DNA of 64,000 bases, from positions 62,001 through 126,000 of the forward strand of contig JARGNX010000003.1 in NCBI GenBank assembly GCA_029210045.1. Direction: 5' to 3'. Each line of letters begins with the position of its first letter. The first letter of the stretch is position 1. Of this stretch, positions 26,462 through 34,828 are shown piece by piece. Below the pieces are notes generated by a model that ran no database searches, had not been told where the DNA came from, and saw only the letters and a list, made by a program, of their open reading frames with translations. Position numbers and translations under genes: made by a program. The stretch is from Coxiellaceae bacterium. GTDB lineage: Bacteria > Pseudomonadota > Gammaproteobacteria > Coxiellales > Coxiellaceae.

Positions 26462-27106
26462 ATGCGTAATACAATCAAAGGCTTAACCGCTTTGGCTTTG
26501 GTCTCAGTTGTGGGTGCTAGCTGGGCAGCTAGTATCTCCCTGTATCAAACACCCGATGTAAAATCCAAAGTAGCCACTCAGGTGGAGACCGGCCAGCGTT
26601 TAATTCCAATTTATCAATCCAAAGAGCACCAAGGTTGGATTAAAGTGGCAAACCCTGCAGATGGCAAGGTAGGCTGGATGAAGTTCCCTGGCGCTCATAA
26701 TGGCACGCATCCACCTAAGGCCATGGCGAAAAAAGCCAGTGATGGTTTTGTGCAACGTGTCGTAACGACTACAGAAAAAGATGGCCCTAAGCAATATAAG
26801 GTAGTTGAATACAGTGGTTCGGAAAAATTAAATCACAAACAAGTTCAAAAATTGATTCAGAGCATGGAGCGCCGAAACGCACAAATGCAGCAAGACATGA
26901 ATCGAATGATGAATGATATGCGTACTAACTTTTTTGGTTTTCAGCCTATTGAACCACCGGTTGTTGAGCGCGTCGTGCTAGTACCTGTGCAAGCTGATGC
27001 TAAAGACGCTGGTCCTAAGCCGGATGCGAATGCGGTGAATACTGCTTCAGACGAGCCACAAAAGAAATCGTTTTGGCAAAAAATTAAAAATAAAGTTTCT
27101 CAGTAA
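26462..27106 (+). CDS. Secreted SH3-domain protein
   Basis: Signal peptide of about 22 residues (MRNTIKGLTALALVSVVGASWA), then a bacterial SH3-like domain (about 24-80; ISLYQTPDVKSKVATQVETG to GKVGWMKFPG), a Lys-rich central part, a helical Gln/Met segment (MERRNAQMQQDMNRMMNDM, near 138), and a charged C-terminus ending in KIKNKVSQ. Probably periplasmic, perhaps cell-wall associated, but no enzymatic domain is present. AAGGAG precedes the start. Confidence 0.72.
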   Translation: MRNTIKGLTALALVSVVGASWAASISLYQTPDVKSKVATQVETGQRLIPIYQSKEHQGWIKVANPADGKVGWMKFPGAHNGTHPPKAMAKKASDGFVQRVVTTTEKDGPKQYKVVEYSGSEKLNHKQVQKLIQSMERRNAQMQQDMNRMMNDMRTNFFGFQPIEPPVVERVVLVPVQADAKDAGPKPDANAVNTASDEPQKKSFWQKIKNKVSQ

Positions 27107-27124
27107 CTTTATTGTCATCAACTA

Positions 27125-27330
27125 TGTCATTGCGAGGAGCTGCCCTGTCATTGCGAGGAGCTTGCGACGAAGCAATCTGTGTTTAGTCATGAGATTGCTT
27201 CAGCTACCAGTGGTAGCTTCGCAATGACGCACTCTGTCATCCCGGCCCCCGAGCCGGGATCCATGTGGAAATGGATTCCTGCTTTCGCAGGAATGACAAG
27301 GCAGTGACAGGAATGACAAGGCAGTGACAG
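27125..27330. repeat. Dispersed palindromic repeat cluster (copy 1)
   Basis: Two modules. First, a GTCATTGCGAGGAGC unit occurring twice, with CTTGCGACGAAGCAATCT pairing with AGATTGCTTC...GCTTCGCAATGAC (to 27229). Second, TCATCCCGGCCCCCGAGCCGGGATCCA followed by GGATTCCTGCTTTCGCAGGAATGACA and a twice-repeated GGAATGACAAGGCAGTGACA. Both modules can fold into hairpins. Related copies lie at 30441, 50402, 59773 and 60001 and, weakly, 44338. No coding content. Confidence 0.85.
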
Positions 27331-27394
27331 TGTTCGTATTCTGTGTTTTAATCCCCCACGTGCAGGCTAATATTTATACTTTGGGGGTAAGCAT

Positions 27395-28234
27395 ATGCCA
27401 AAACATGGGGCATTAGAACAGAAGCAATCTGACGAACAACCACTTTCCGCGCAATTGCGGGCACAGTTTTTTCAAAACGGACCCAGTGGCAGTATGCATG
27501 ATACGTTGTTTAAGCACCCGTTGATGCAAGAAGATATTTTACATCGCCACTTTAAGCCAGAAATTTTGCGTGCCTATATGATTGGCATGTATTTTTATCA
27601 TGCTGCATTTGAAGCGAGACTGCGTGAGCTAAGCAATCACCCGCACATTCAACCACTATTTGAGTTGGCGGAAATAGAAACGCTTTTTTCATCAGCACAT
27701 CTTAAGGGTGATTTAAAAAGGCAGGGAGTGAATCCTGATACGATCCCGGATAATGAAGTGCATTTACTGATGTCGCGGCATATCAAAGAATTAAAAAGTG
27801 TGGCACAATTATTTGCCTATTGTTATTTGCTTCCTTTAGCCGATCTTTCAGGTGGGCGTATTATGGCTCCTATACTGCGACGGAAAATGCCAGAAGAGAC
27901 GATGGATTATTTGTCGAATATTTCTGCGATACCCTCGGAAGATTTGGAAAAACGAAAACAATCATTGAAAGAGGCGTTGGACGTGTTGCCGCCTGAGTTG
28001 CATCAGCAAGCACACGAAGAGCTAACCTCAGCGATAAAATTAACACAGCTATGGTTTAACTCCATGCATCAAGGTGAACCATTTACGTTATACCAAGAGC
28101 CAGTTCGACCACTAACATGCGCGGAAACACTATTAGCTGCGACGATTGTTGTGGCACTAGGGACCGCGGTGGTGGCAACCATGATGAGTTATATGCCAGA
28201 GCCTGTGGTGCGTATGAGTAGTTGCTCTGTGTAA
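27395..28234 (+). CDS. Haem oxygenase-like protein with C-terminal membrane anchor
   Basis: The domain at about 30-235 aligns with biliverdin-forming haem oxygenase. H35 (MHDTLFKHPLM) matches the haem-ligand His25 of human HO-1. D150-L-S-G-G154 matches HO-1 D140-L-S-G-G144 at the same offset of ten residues. YMIGMYFYHAAFEARL matches the HO helix around SLYHIYVALE. The distal Gly139 of HO-1 is Ala149 here. After the domain comes a single hydrophobic segment (about 252-272) and a short tail, the topology of animal HO-1/HO-2 and unusual in bacteria. Role: haem degradation or iron release, or a modified activity. It is a single gene between repeats and a small orphan. Confidence 0.72.
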   Translation: MPKHGALEQKQSDEQPLSAQLRAQFFQNGPSGSMHDTLFKHPLMQEDILHRHFKPEILRAYMIGMYFYHAAFEARLRELSNHPHIQPLFELAEIETLFSSAHLKGDLKRQGVNPDTIPDNEVHLLMSRHIKELKSVAQLFAYCYLLPLADLSGGRIMAPILRRKMPEETMDYLSNISAIPSEDLEKRKQSLKEALDVLPPELHQQAHEELTSAIKLTQLWFNSMHQGEPFTLYQEPVRPLTCAETLLAATIVVALGTAVVATMMSYMPEPVVRMSSCSV

Positions 28235-28294
28235 TTGTAATGGTGGTTTCACTGTAGTATCTTGCTGTCCTACATTCAAAAAGGGAGAGTTGAT

Positions 28295-28564
28295 ATGAGA
28301 CAGAGCATCAAAGCATTGCGTACATTAAGTTTGGTCGGTGGCACACAGTCGCGGGGCATTAGTTCAACAGCCGCTTTAGGATATACAGATCCGCATACGC
28401 TATATCAAGCATACAGTGAAGAGCAGCGTCGCTTGGGTTTACCTGTTCCAGTTAAATGTGATCTCACTGGCTTGCCTAAATTAGAGGTTGCCGAACCTGC
28501 CACACAGCCAGGGAGCGACGAGGAAGAAAGGGCTGGTTGGGAAACTGAAATACTAAGGCCTTAG
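28295..28564 (+). CDS. Small orphan protein
   Basis: 89 residues, not recognised: an Arg/Ser-rich start (MRQSIKALRTLSLVGGTQSR), a polar middle, and an acidic C-terminus. The N-terminus could form a short amphipathic helix. GGGAGA precedes ATG 28295; a longer frame from TTG 28262 is less likely. Its end overlaps the convergent ankyrin gene by 12 bases. Coding is plausible but not certain. Confidence 0.45.
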   Translation: MRQSIKALRTLSLVGGTQSRGISSTAALGYTDPHTLYQAYSEEQRRLGLPVPVKCDLTGLPKLEVAEPATQPGSDEEERAGWETEILRP

Positions 28565-29362
28565 ACCTTTGCTTGCTAATACTGATGTTAAGACTTTGCC
28601 TTCCTTGTTTGGGGGAGGCATTAGTCGCATATGTAATGCTACAGCTAGCATGCAGTGCTCCATCCCTGGATTAATGAGAATGGTGAATAGTTCATGGTTG
28701 CGTCTTGATAGCTGAATAGAAGATTTACCGGCGATATTCTTATGATGAGCATTTGCGCCATGCGCAATTAAATGTGTTGCACATTGTAAAGTGGCGCGAT
28801 CGCAGTGATGAAAGCCTGGTAGGTGTGATTTTATTAAGCTGAGCAAGGGTGTATTGCCGCCCTCATCAAGGGCATCGATAGGTGCTTTGTGTTTTAACAA
28901 TAAATTAACTAGGTGTGGTAGGTGATATTGTGCGGCACCGTGCAATGCGGTTATGCCGTTGCTATTGGCAGTGGTAACGTCTACATCGGCAGTCAGTAAA
29001 TACCTGACAATTCGTAATTGTGCTCGTAATAAATCACCCAATTGTACGCAGAACGCAAGTGCGCGTGCTTGATCTTTTGGCGTTAGGCTATCGATGCGGG
29101 ATAAAATCAGTCGAATGCTTTTCGGGCTGTATTGTATTATTGATGACAGCGGTAAAGCGTCTTGTATGTGCGTTAGTTGCTCTGCTGTAAAATAATTGGA
29201 GGGATCGGTCAGACGTTTGGAAAAATCTATATTGCAGACCTGTATCAGCAGCGAGTTGTTGTTGTCATCGAGTTGGTGCGGACTTTCATGTTCCAGCAAT
29301 GCATGTACTTGGTCAACATCCAGTGATAGTACTGCTTCGCGCAGTGAGGTAGTGCGTGACAT
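28553..29362 (-). CDS. Ankyrin-repeat protein
   Basis: 269 residues. Repeats with the ankyrin consensus are visible at about 130-235: NGITALHGAAQYHLPHLVNL, then a GGNTPLLSLIKSH unit, then a HLIAHGANAHHKNIAGKSS unit. The N-terminal part (SLREAVLSLDVDQVHALLEH) is a degenerate repeat. No signal peptide. The ATG at 29362 has AAGGAG 7 bases upstream, preferred over ATG 29395. Ankyrin proteins in intracellular gammaproteobacteria are often secreted effectors, but no secretion signal can be read here. Confidence 0.82.
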   Translation of the reverse strand: MSRTTSLREAVLSLDVDQVHALLEHESPHQLDDNNNSLLIQVCNIDFSKRLTDPSNYFTAEQLTHIQDALPLSSIIQYSPKSIRLILSRIDSLTPKDQARALAFCVQLGDLLRAQLRIVRYLLTADVDVTTANSNGITALHGAAQYHLPHLVNLLLKHKAPIDALDEGGNTPLLSLIKSHLPGFHHCDRATLQCATHLIAHGANAHHKNIAGKSSIQLSRRNHELFTILINPGMEHCMLAVALHMRLMPPPNKEGKVLTSVLASKGLRP

Positions 29363-29478
29363 CCGTGTCTCCTTTTGGCTCCCAGCATTTATCATAACGT
29401 AAAGTATGCATCGGTCAAAATTGGGCTTGACCGCCCAGTGCTCACTTCGTAGACTGTGCGACCTTATGAATTTTACTA

Positions 29479-30432
29479 ATGGTAGCTAAAATGTTGCGAA
29501 CGTTATTTGTGGCGCTAGTGTTGATTTTGAGCTGTGGGGTGGCGCAAGCTGCAACAGCACCGCCTGCTAAACAATCAACTTCAGAAGTTACGAGGGCTGT
29601 GGATAAAGCCGTTGCTAAAACTGATGCGGCTATGACTGATGTGACGACAAATAAGCCTTCTGATTTGCAAAAAAAATTGCATCAAGAAAAAAAGGCGGCT
29701 AGGTCACCTTTTGGTATTTTGTTTTACGAGCCGACTTATATTTTACCGTTTTATTATACAGGCAGCCCTGATACGGCAGCGTATATGGGGGACACGCCAG
29801 AAAATCAAAAAATAATGAACTCGGAGCTAAAAGCGCAGTTCTCATTTCAAATTCCGTTATGGCATCATATGTTTGGTAAGCCGGTGTCATTGATGGCGTC
29901 GTATACACAGCTATCGTATTGGCAAGTGTATGCCAAGTCGCAATGGTTTCGTGAAACCAATTATGAACCACAGATATTTTTAAGCAGTAATTTTAAAAAG
30001 AACTGGTTGGTTCGGACTGGTTTGGATCATCAGTCGAATGGCCGGGGCGGCCAGTTGGAGCGCAGTTGGAACCGTGTATTTTTTAGTTTGAGTTTATCGC
30101 GTGGTGGTTGGTTGTTTACTGCAGAGCCATGGGTGTTGATCTTTAAGGCGGACTCCAGTGATTTGCATAACCCGAACATTGCTACTTACCTGGGGCATGA
30201 ACGTTTTATTGTGGCATATCAATTTAAAAATAAAGTGGAGCTCAGTTTAGAGGTGCGTAATGTAGAGCGCCTTACAACGAACATGACGGAAATTGGTGCG
30301 ATTTCTGTGCCGTTGACTAAACACTTTAGTGCTTATCTGCAAGTGTTTAATGGTTATGGTCAGAGTTTGATTGAGTATAATCATCGTACGACGAGTGCTG
30401 GTATTGGTATCGCGTTGTCTGATTGGTTGTAA
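29479..30432 (+). CDS. pldA: Outer-membrane phospholipase A (PldA)
   Basis: Calcium-dependent phospholipase A1/A2 in the outer membrane. Signal peptide (about 1-24), a Lys/Thr-rich linker, then the 12-strand barrel. Active-site residues are in place: H184, S186 (DHQSNGRGG) and N198 (RSWNR), with the His-to-Asn spacing of 14 found in E. coli OMPLA (H142, S144, N156). WFRETNYEPQ is a further signature. It likely maintains outer-membrane asymmetry and may lyse host membranes. Followed by tandem repeats. Confidence 0.92.
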   Translation: MVAKMLRTLFVALVLILSCGVAQAATAPPAKQSTSEVTRAVDKAVAKTDAAMTDVTTNKPSDLQKKLHQEKKAARSPFGILFYEPTYILPFYYTGSPDTAAYMGDTPENQKIMNSELKAQFSFQIPLWHHMFGKPVSLMASYTQLSYWQVYAKSQWFRETNYEPQIFLSSNFKKNWLVRTGLDHQSNGRGGQLERSWNRVFFSLSLSRGGWLFTAEPWVLIFKADSSDLHNPNIATYLGHERFIVAYQFKNKVELSLEVRNVERLTTNMTEIGAISVPLTKHFSAYLQVFNGYGQSLIEYNHRTTSAGIGIALSDWL

Positions 30433-30440
30433 GTCCTGCT

Positions 30441-30658
30441 GTTGTTTCGGACTTGGCGTTGTCATCCCGGACTTAGTGTTGTCATCCCGGCCTTAGTGTT
30501 GTCATCCCGGACTTAGTGTTGTCATCCCGGCCTTAGTGTTGTCATCCCGGCCCCCGAGCCGGGATCCATATATTATCCTGGATTCCCGCTTTCGCGGGAA
30601 TGACAAGGCAGTGTGGGAATGACAAGGCAGTGTGGAATGACAAGGTTGGTAGGGGTGA
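30441..30658. repeat. 20-base tandem repeats joined to dispersed palindromic repeat (copy 2)
   Basis: Four exact-length units GTCATCCCGG(A/C)CTTAGTGTT at 30461-30540, with A and C alternating at position 11, preceded by one degenerate unit. They run directly into the TCATCCCGGCCCCCGAGCCGGGATCCA palindrome, then GGATTCCCGCTTTCGCGGGAATGACA and two GGAATGACAAGGCAGTGT units. The tandem array looks like expansion of the first 20 bases of the dispersed element. Confidence 0.88.
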
Positions 30659-30674
30659 CAAGCTTATTGTAGGG

Positions 30675-31628
30675 TCATGATTTAGTGATTTTGCAAACAA
30701 AAAAGCCATCGAAGATTTCGTTTGGTAGGATATGTTTGCTGCCTGCAACCTCGGGTTTGTAGAATCGTTCGTTCCAATAGGTGATGCCATCGAAGGTGTT
30801 ATCGACGGGTAATTCGCAGGGTTCGATAATGGCTTGGTCAGGGAAGCGTTTTAATAATTTATTCAGTATTGCTTCGTTTTCTTCCGGGGCAAACGTGCAT
30901 GTTGAGTAGACTAATGTGCCACCTGGTTTTAAACAGAGAAATCCGGACTGTAGCACTTGCCACTGGATGCGTGTCATTTGTTTAATCTTTTTTTGTGTCC
31001 AGTAGCTATAGGATTCCGCATTGTTTAGCGTGAAGCGACCTTCGGATGAACAGGGCGCATCAACTAATACGCGATCAAAGCGATTTTCGCAATAACGCCA
31101 TACCTTGGCACCATCTTTGAGATATGTATCGACGCAGGTTGCTCCCTGCTTTTTTAAGTTGGCGAGCAGTTTAAAGAATCGATGTTTGGATTTCTCAACA
31201 GCCGCAATGCGGCCTTGATTATTCATAAGCGAAGCGATTTGTGTGGTTTTTGACCCGGGGGCGGCGCAGAGGTCGAGTATCTCTTCACCCGGTTGTGGAT
31301 CGAGCATGACCACAGGCAATAGGCTGGACAGGCTTTGGATGTAGCATTCGCCGTTATTATAAAAATCGGCATGTGTTAAGCGTGGCTTGTCTTCGAAGTC
31401 AATCAATAGCGCATCGCTATACCAGCTGACAGGCTGAAACGGAATAAACAGTGCTTTTAGCTTGGCTTTGATTTCCTCCAGAGAGGATTTCATGCGGTTA
31501 ACGCGGATAGCTACCGGCTTATTGGGCTCAAAACTGGCGATTGTCCGCTCGAAATGTTCGTTTGGTACGATATTTTCGAGTCGTTTAAGAAACTCGATCG
31601 GTAGGGTTGTTATAAGGGTCGCTTCCAT
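30675..31628 (-). CDS. RNA (cytosine-5) methyltransferase, RsmF/NOL1-NOP2 family
   Basis: S-adenosylmethionine-dependent m5C methyltransferase for rRNA or tRNA. The SAM motif LDLCAAPGSKTTQIA and the two catalytic cysteines (VDAPCSSEGR and VYSTCTF) are present. 317 residues from ATG 31628 (MEATLITTLP); it lacks the extra C-terminal domain of E. coli RsmF, as in archaeal-type and RsmB-core enzymes. A longer frame upstream would overlap the divergent hydrolase gene and is unlikely. A TATAAT lies only 6 bases before the ATG on its strand. Confidence 0.87.
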   Translation of the reverse strand: MEATLITTLPIEFLKRLENIVPNEHFERTIASFEPNKPVAIRVNRMKSSLEEIKAKLKALFIPFQPVSWYSDALLIDFEDKPRLTHADFYNNGECYIQSLSSLLPVVMLDPQPGEEILDLCAAPGSKTTQIASLMNNQGRIAAVEKSKHRFFKLLANLKKQGATCVDTYLKDGAKVWRYCENRFDRVLVDAPCSSEGRFTLNNAESYSYWTQKKIKQMTRIQWQVLQSGFLCLKPGGTLVYSTCTFAPEENEAILNKLLKRFPDQAIIEPCELPVDNTFDGITYWNERFYKPEVAGSKHILPNEIFDGFFVCKITKS

Positions 31629-31667
31629 GATGGTATTATATCGTATTATTGCTACAGAGAGAATCCA

Positions 31668-32297
31668 ATGACACAAAATGAAAAGATGATAATCACTGGG
31701 CCTGAAGGTGAGTTGGAGGCACTGGTAAATACCGTGGATGGCTCCGAGGTGGTGTCGGTGATCTGTCATCCGCACCCGCTCTATCAAGGTACGATGAATA
31801 ACAAAGTAGTGACGACGATGGCTAAGGCCTGTGATCAGGTGGGGGTTTCGTCAATACGTTTTAATTACCGCGGTGTTGGCAATAGCGCAGGCAGTTACGG
31901 TGAAATGGAAGGCGAGGTGCAAGATTGTTTGGCAGTCATTGCACATGCGCAACAACTTTTTCCTGGTCAACGGTTGGCTTTGTCGGGGTTTTCTTTTGGT
32001 TCGTATATTGCGTCACGTGCAGCGGAGCAGCATGACAGTGAGTGGTTAGTAACTGTCGCACCAGCCGTTAATCATGCGCGCTTTAATGACCTTTCTGATA
32101 TCGATTGCCCGTGGTTGGTAGTGATGGGTTCGAGTGATGAAGTGGTGCCCTTTGATCAAGTGCTTGCCTGGGCTGACAACCCACCAGCGCCATTATCGTT
32201 TGAGGTGATTGAGGGCGCTAGTCATTTTTTTCATGGCGATTTGATAGAATTACGTCAAATGGTTGTGGATTTTATTAAGGCTCATCATGCGCGATAG
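31668..32297 (+). CDS. Alpha/beta hydrolase, DUF-type dienelactone-hydrolase-like
   Basis: 209 residues with CHPHPLYQGTMNNKV at the oxyanion region, the nucleophile elbow SGFSFGS (Ser near 106), an Asp in WLVVMGSSDEVVP, and the terminal His in GASHFFHG. This pattern is that of small cytosolic hydrolases often annotated as KANL3/Tex30 or DLH-like; the natural substrate is unknown. Divergent from the methyltransferase gene with 39 bases between starts. Confidence 0.85.
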   Translation: MTQNEKMIITGPEGELEALVNTVDGSEVVSVICHPHPLYQGTMNNKVVTTMAKACDQVGVSSIRFNYRGVGNSAGSYGEMEGEVQDCLAVIAHAQQLFPGQRLALSGFSFGSYIASRAAEQHDSEWLVTVAPAVNHARFNDLSDIDCPWLVVMGSSDEVVPFDQVLAWADNPPAPLSFEVIEGASHFFHGDLIELRQMVVDFIKAHHAR

Positions 32298-32304
32298 GTT
32301 GATT

Positions 32305-32373
32305 ATGGATATTGTAGAATTCACAGATAAAAACGCCATCGATACTCTTTTGGATTTTTTGATGAGGCTTTAA
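32305..32373 (+). CDS. Possible 22-residue leader peptide
   Basis: ATG 32305 opens a 22-codon frame (MDIVEFTDKNAIDTLLDFLM, then Arg-Leu), whose stop TAA overlaps the ATG of the following kinase-like gene (TAATG). Translational coupling would explain why that gene has no good ribosome site of its own. It could equally be the remnant of a longer upstream gene. AGG about 10 bases before the ATG is a weak ribosome site. Confidence 0.35.
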   Translation: MDIVEFTDKNAIDTLLDFLMRL

Positions 32374-32918
32374 TGATAAAAGATAATTGTTATATTCTGA
32401 CAGGTCCGCCGGGTAGTGGAAAAACCGCGATAAAAGAGGCGTTAGTGCGTCGAGGTATTAGCTGTATTGGAGAGTTTGCTAGAGAAATCATCGATGAGCA
32501 GCGTTCGATTAATGGCGAAGGGGTATATGATAAGAATCCACTACTTTTTAAAGAATTGATGCTCTCTCGATCGATTGATCGCTACCTTCAGTCTGATGAT
32601 AAATCACTGACTATTTTTGATCGTGGCATCCCTGATATATTGGCTTACGCTGATTGCTTTGAGCTCGATCGAGGCGAAGAAGTGAATGCAGCAAATGATT
32701 ATCGTTATAATCAAACCGTATTTTTTGCTCCTGGTTGGGAGGCTATTTACAGTAATGATGAAGACCGAAAAATCTCATATGCTGATGCATATGCTTTTGG
32801 CGAAAATTTGAAATCAATTTATTTGAATTTGGATTACGATCTTGTGGAGTTACCCTGTTCATCTGTTGAAGAGAGAATAGATTGTATAATGCAGAATATA
32901 GAGGTGCCTAATGAATGA
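32373..32918 (+). CDS. AAA_28-type P-loop NTPase/kinase
   Basis: 181 residues with Walker A GPPGSGKTAIKEAL (about 10-23), FAREIIDEQR (near 37), and IFDRGIPDILAYAD (near 86). This is the layout of predicted nucleoside- or small-molecule-kinase-like AAA_28 proteins. Function not known. It starts on the overlapping TAATG of the short upstream frame and overlaps the methyltransferase gene by 8 bases, so the genes are co-translated. Confidence 0.8.
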   Translation: MIKDNCYILTGPPGSGKTAIKEALVRRGISCIGEFAREIIDEQRSINGEGVYDKNPLLFKELMLSRSIDRYLQSDDKSLTIFDRGIPDILAYADCFELDRGEEVNAANDYRYNQTVFFAPGWEAIYSNDEDRKISYADAYAFGENLKSIYLNLDYDLVELPCSSVEERIDCIMQNIEVPNE

Positions 32919-33519
32919 GTATGAAAAAAAAGATGTATTTAAGGTCTACGATCGCATTATTGGTTGGTTTGATGAGCATCGAGATAAGTCGCTCAACTTA
33001 GAGCGTAAGATAATTGAAATAATAAAGCCTTACCTTTCAGAAGATAGCGAAATTCTTGATGTGGGTTGTGGTACAGGTGAGCCCATTGCGGCATATTATT
33101 TGAGTCTTGGATATTCTGTAACAGGGATTGATGGCAGTGAAAAAATGATTGCACTGTGTGAAAAAAAACTACCTAGTGGACGTTGGATTAAGGCTGATAT
33201 GCGAGCAAAAGTATTGGATACGCAGTTCGACTTAGTGATAGCCTGGCATAGTTTTTTTCACTTACCCCGAGAAGATCAACCAGCCACGCTTGATACGCTA
33301 TGTGACTATGTGAAGCCAGGCGGTATATTGGTTTTTACATCAGGCTCAAGTGAGAGAGAGGTATGGAGCGACAATGGTGGAGAGGATTTATATCATGCCT
33401 CGCTCTCGAAAGATGACTATCAAGCTATTTTAATACGTAATGATTGTCATCGGCTATTCCATCAAGCTGAAGACCCTGATTGTGGTGGAGCTACTGTATG
33501 GGTGGCACAAAAAACATAA
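32911..33519 (+). CDS. Class I SAM-dependent methyltransferase
   Basis: 202 residues. SAM-binding motif I is ILDVGCGTGEP (about 50-60) and motif II SVTGIDGSEKMIALCEKKL follows; FDLVIAWHSFFHLPR is motif IV. The substrate is unknown, probably a small molecule. GAGG is 6 bases upstream of the ATG. It sits between a P-loop kinase-like gene and an aminoglycoside-phosphotransferase-like gene, which together resemble a small modification cassette. Confidence 0.85.
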   Translation: MNEYEKKDVFKVYDRIIGWFDEHRDKSLNLERKIIEIIKPYLSEDSEILDVGCGTGEPIAAYYLSLGYSVTGIDGSEKMIALCEKKLPSGRWIKADMRAKVLDTQFDLVIAWHSFFHLPREDQPATLDTLCDYVKPGGILVFTSGSSEREVWSDNGGEDLYHASLSKDDYQAILIRNDCHRLFHQAEDPDCGGATVWVAQKT

Positions 33520-33539
33520 GATAGAGGGAGTTTACTAAT

Positions 33540-34532
33540 ATGACTGAGCACGGCAGGCAAACTGATGCTATTTCGCAGTGGGGTAGTGAGCAGCTGGCGT
33601 TGCTTGGTTACGTATTAAAAAATGAAGTACCGCAACTGGTGTTGGATACGCCATGGTCTTATGTTGTGAGGTTTGAAACCACTCAGGGGCTTATTTATTT
33701 AAAGCATACGCCAGAACAGCTATCACTAGAGGCTAGTATTATTAAACTGTTGACTGATAAATTTGATGCACGTGCTCCTGCGGTGATTGCTCACAATGAG
33801 CAGTTGCATTGTTTTTTAATGCTTGATGCTGGCAGTCCTTTGCGAATGCTTTTAAAAAATAAATTTGATATGGCTTTGTATTGTGAAGCAATAGAGCAGT
33901 TTACTGAAATGCAGTCTGCCGTTGCTGATCAGGTTGAGTGTTTGCTTGATCTAGGTGTTCCTGATTGGCGATTGGAAAGGTTTCCTGAGCTATATAAACA
34001 GCTGCTCGATGAGACAGATATATTAAAGGCTGACGGGTTGTCTGAAAAAGATATTATTCAACTGCAAGCGTTATCTCCTGTGGTATGCAGCTTATGTGAG
34101 AAGTTGTCTGGTTATTCCATTAAGCAAACGTTAGTCCAATCCGATTTTCATGATAATAATGTGCTTATAGACCCTGAAACGAAAAAAATAACTTTTATTG
34201 ATTTAGGTGAGATTGTGATTTCGCACCCGTTCTTTTCGTTAATCGGTTGTTTGCATCAAGCTCAAAAACATCATGGCCTGACTGATCAAGATGAGTCATG
34301 TGCACGGCTGCTAGAAGCTGGGCTTAAAGGTTATGCGCAGGTTGAAACACCGCAGCGATTGCAAGAGGCTATGGGCTTGGCTCAGGTACTATGGATTTTG
34401 CATGAGGCATTAGCGCAATATCGTTTGCGAATGGCGTGTGATGAAGCTTACTTTTTGCAATTCCAAAGACATGGAAGATTGAGTGGCTCACTAAAAGAAT
34501 TTATGCGAGCCTTGGTTGCCTCTTGTGATTGA
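33540..34532 (+). CDS. Aminoglycoside phosphotransferase-like (APH fold) kinase
   Basis: 330 residues with the APH/choline-kinase fold. The Brenner loop reads VQSDFHDNNVLID, with the catalytic Asp and Asn kept, but the usual leading His (HGDFHxxN) replaced by Gln. The magnesium Asp follows in TFIDLGEIVISHP. Such proteins phosphorylate hydroxyls of sugars, choline or antibiotics; resistance is not implied. A GAGGGAG site is 9 bases before ATG. Third gene of the same-strand run. Confidence 0.82.
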   Translation: MTEHGRQTDAISQWGSEQLALLGYVLKNEVPQLVLDTPWSYVVRFETTQGLIYLKHTPEQLSLEASIIKLLTDKFDARAPAVIAHNEQLHCFLMLDAGSPLRMLLKNKFDMALYCEAIEQFTEMQSAVADQVECLLDLGVPDWRLERFPELYKQLLDETDILKADGLSEKDIIQLQALSPVVCSLCEKLSGYSIKQTLVQSDFHDNNVLIDPETKKITFIDLGEIVISHPFFSLIGCLHQAQKHHGLTDQDESCARLLEAGLKGYAQVETPQRLQEAMGLAQVLWILHEALAQYRLRMACDEAYFLQFQRHGRLSGSLKEFMRALVASCD

Positions 34533-34828
34533 TATCAGGTGACTACCCCTAAAAAGTTGTCGATGGTGAAGGAGTAATTCTAGCGGGTTATAGGGTCGCG
34601 CTATTTTCATGCATACTAAATTAGTAATAGTTAGGAAAGCATGTATTCTTTATTTAGATGTCGCTATATCACCAAGAAGTTTGCTAACTGTATGATAGTG
34701 CAATTCGATACGAAATATTAATTGAAAAATTTATCTATTCCTTGCAATTTTACGTTGGCTGTGTTGATCTTACGCACAGCAAATAATATATAAATATAAA
34801 GCAACTAAAATTGTACGGAGTCAGTATT

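Noticed and set aside
28220-28234. C-terminal ...SSCSV of the haem oxygenase-like protein as a CaaX box
   Set aside because: The Cys is third from the end, not fourth, so it cannot serve as CaaX.
30461-30540. Regular 20-base units taken for a CRISPR array
   Set aside because: Units are directly adjacent, without unique spacers, and no cas genes are near.
32373-34532. Kinase, methyltransferase and APH-like run as an antibiotic-resistance island
   Set aside because: None of the genes matches a known resistance determinant by sequence; no mobile element ends flank them.
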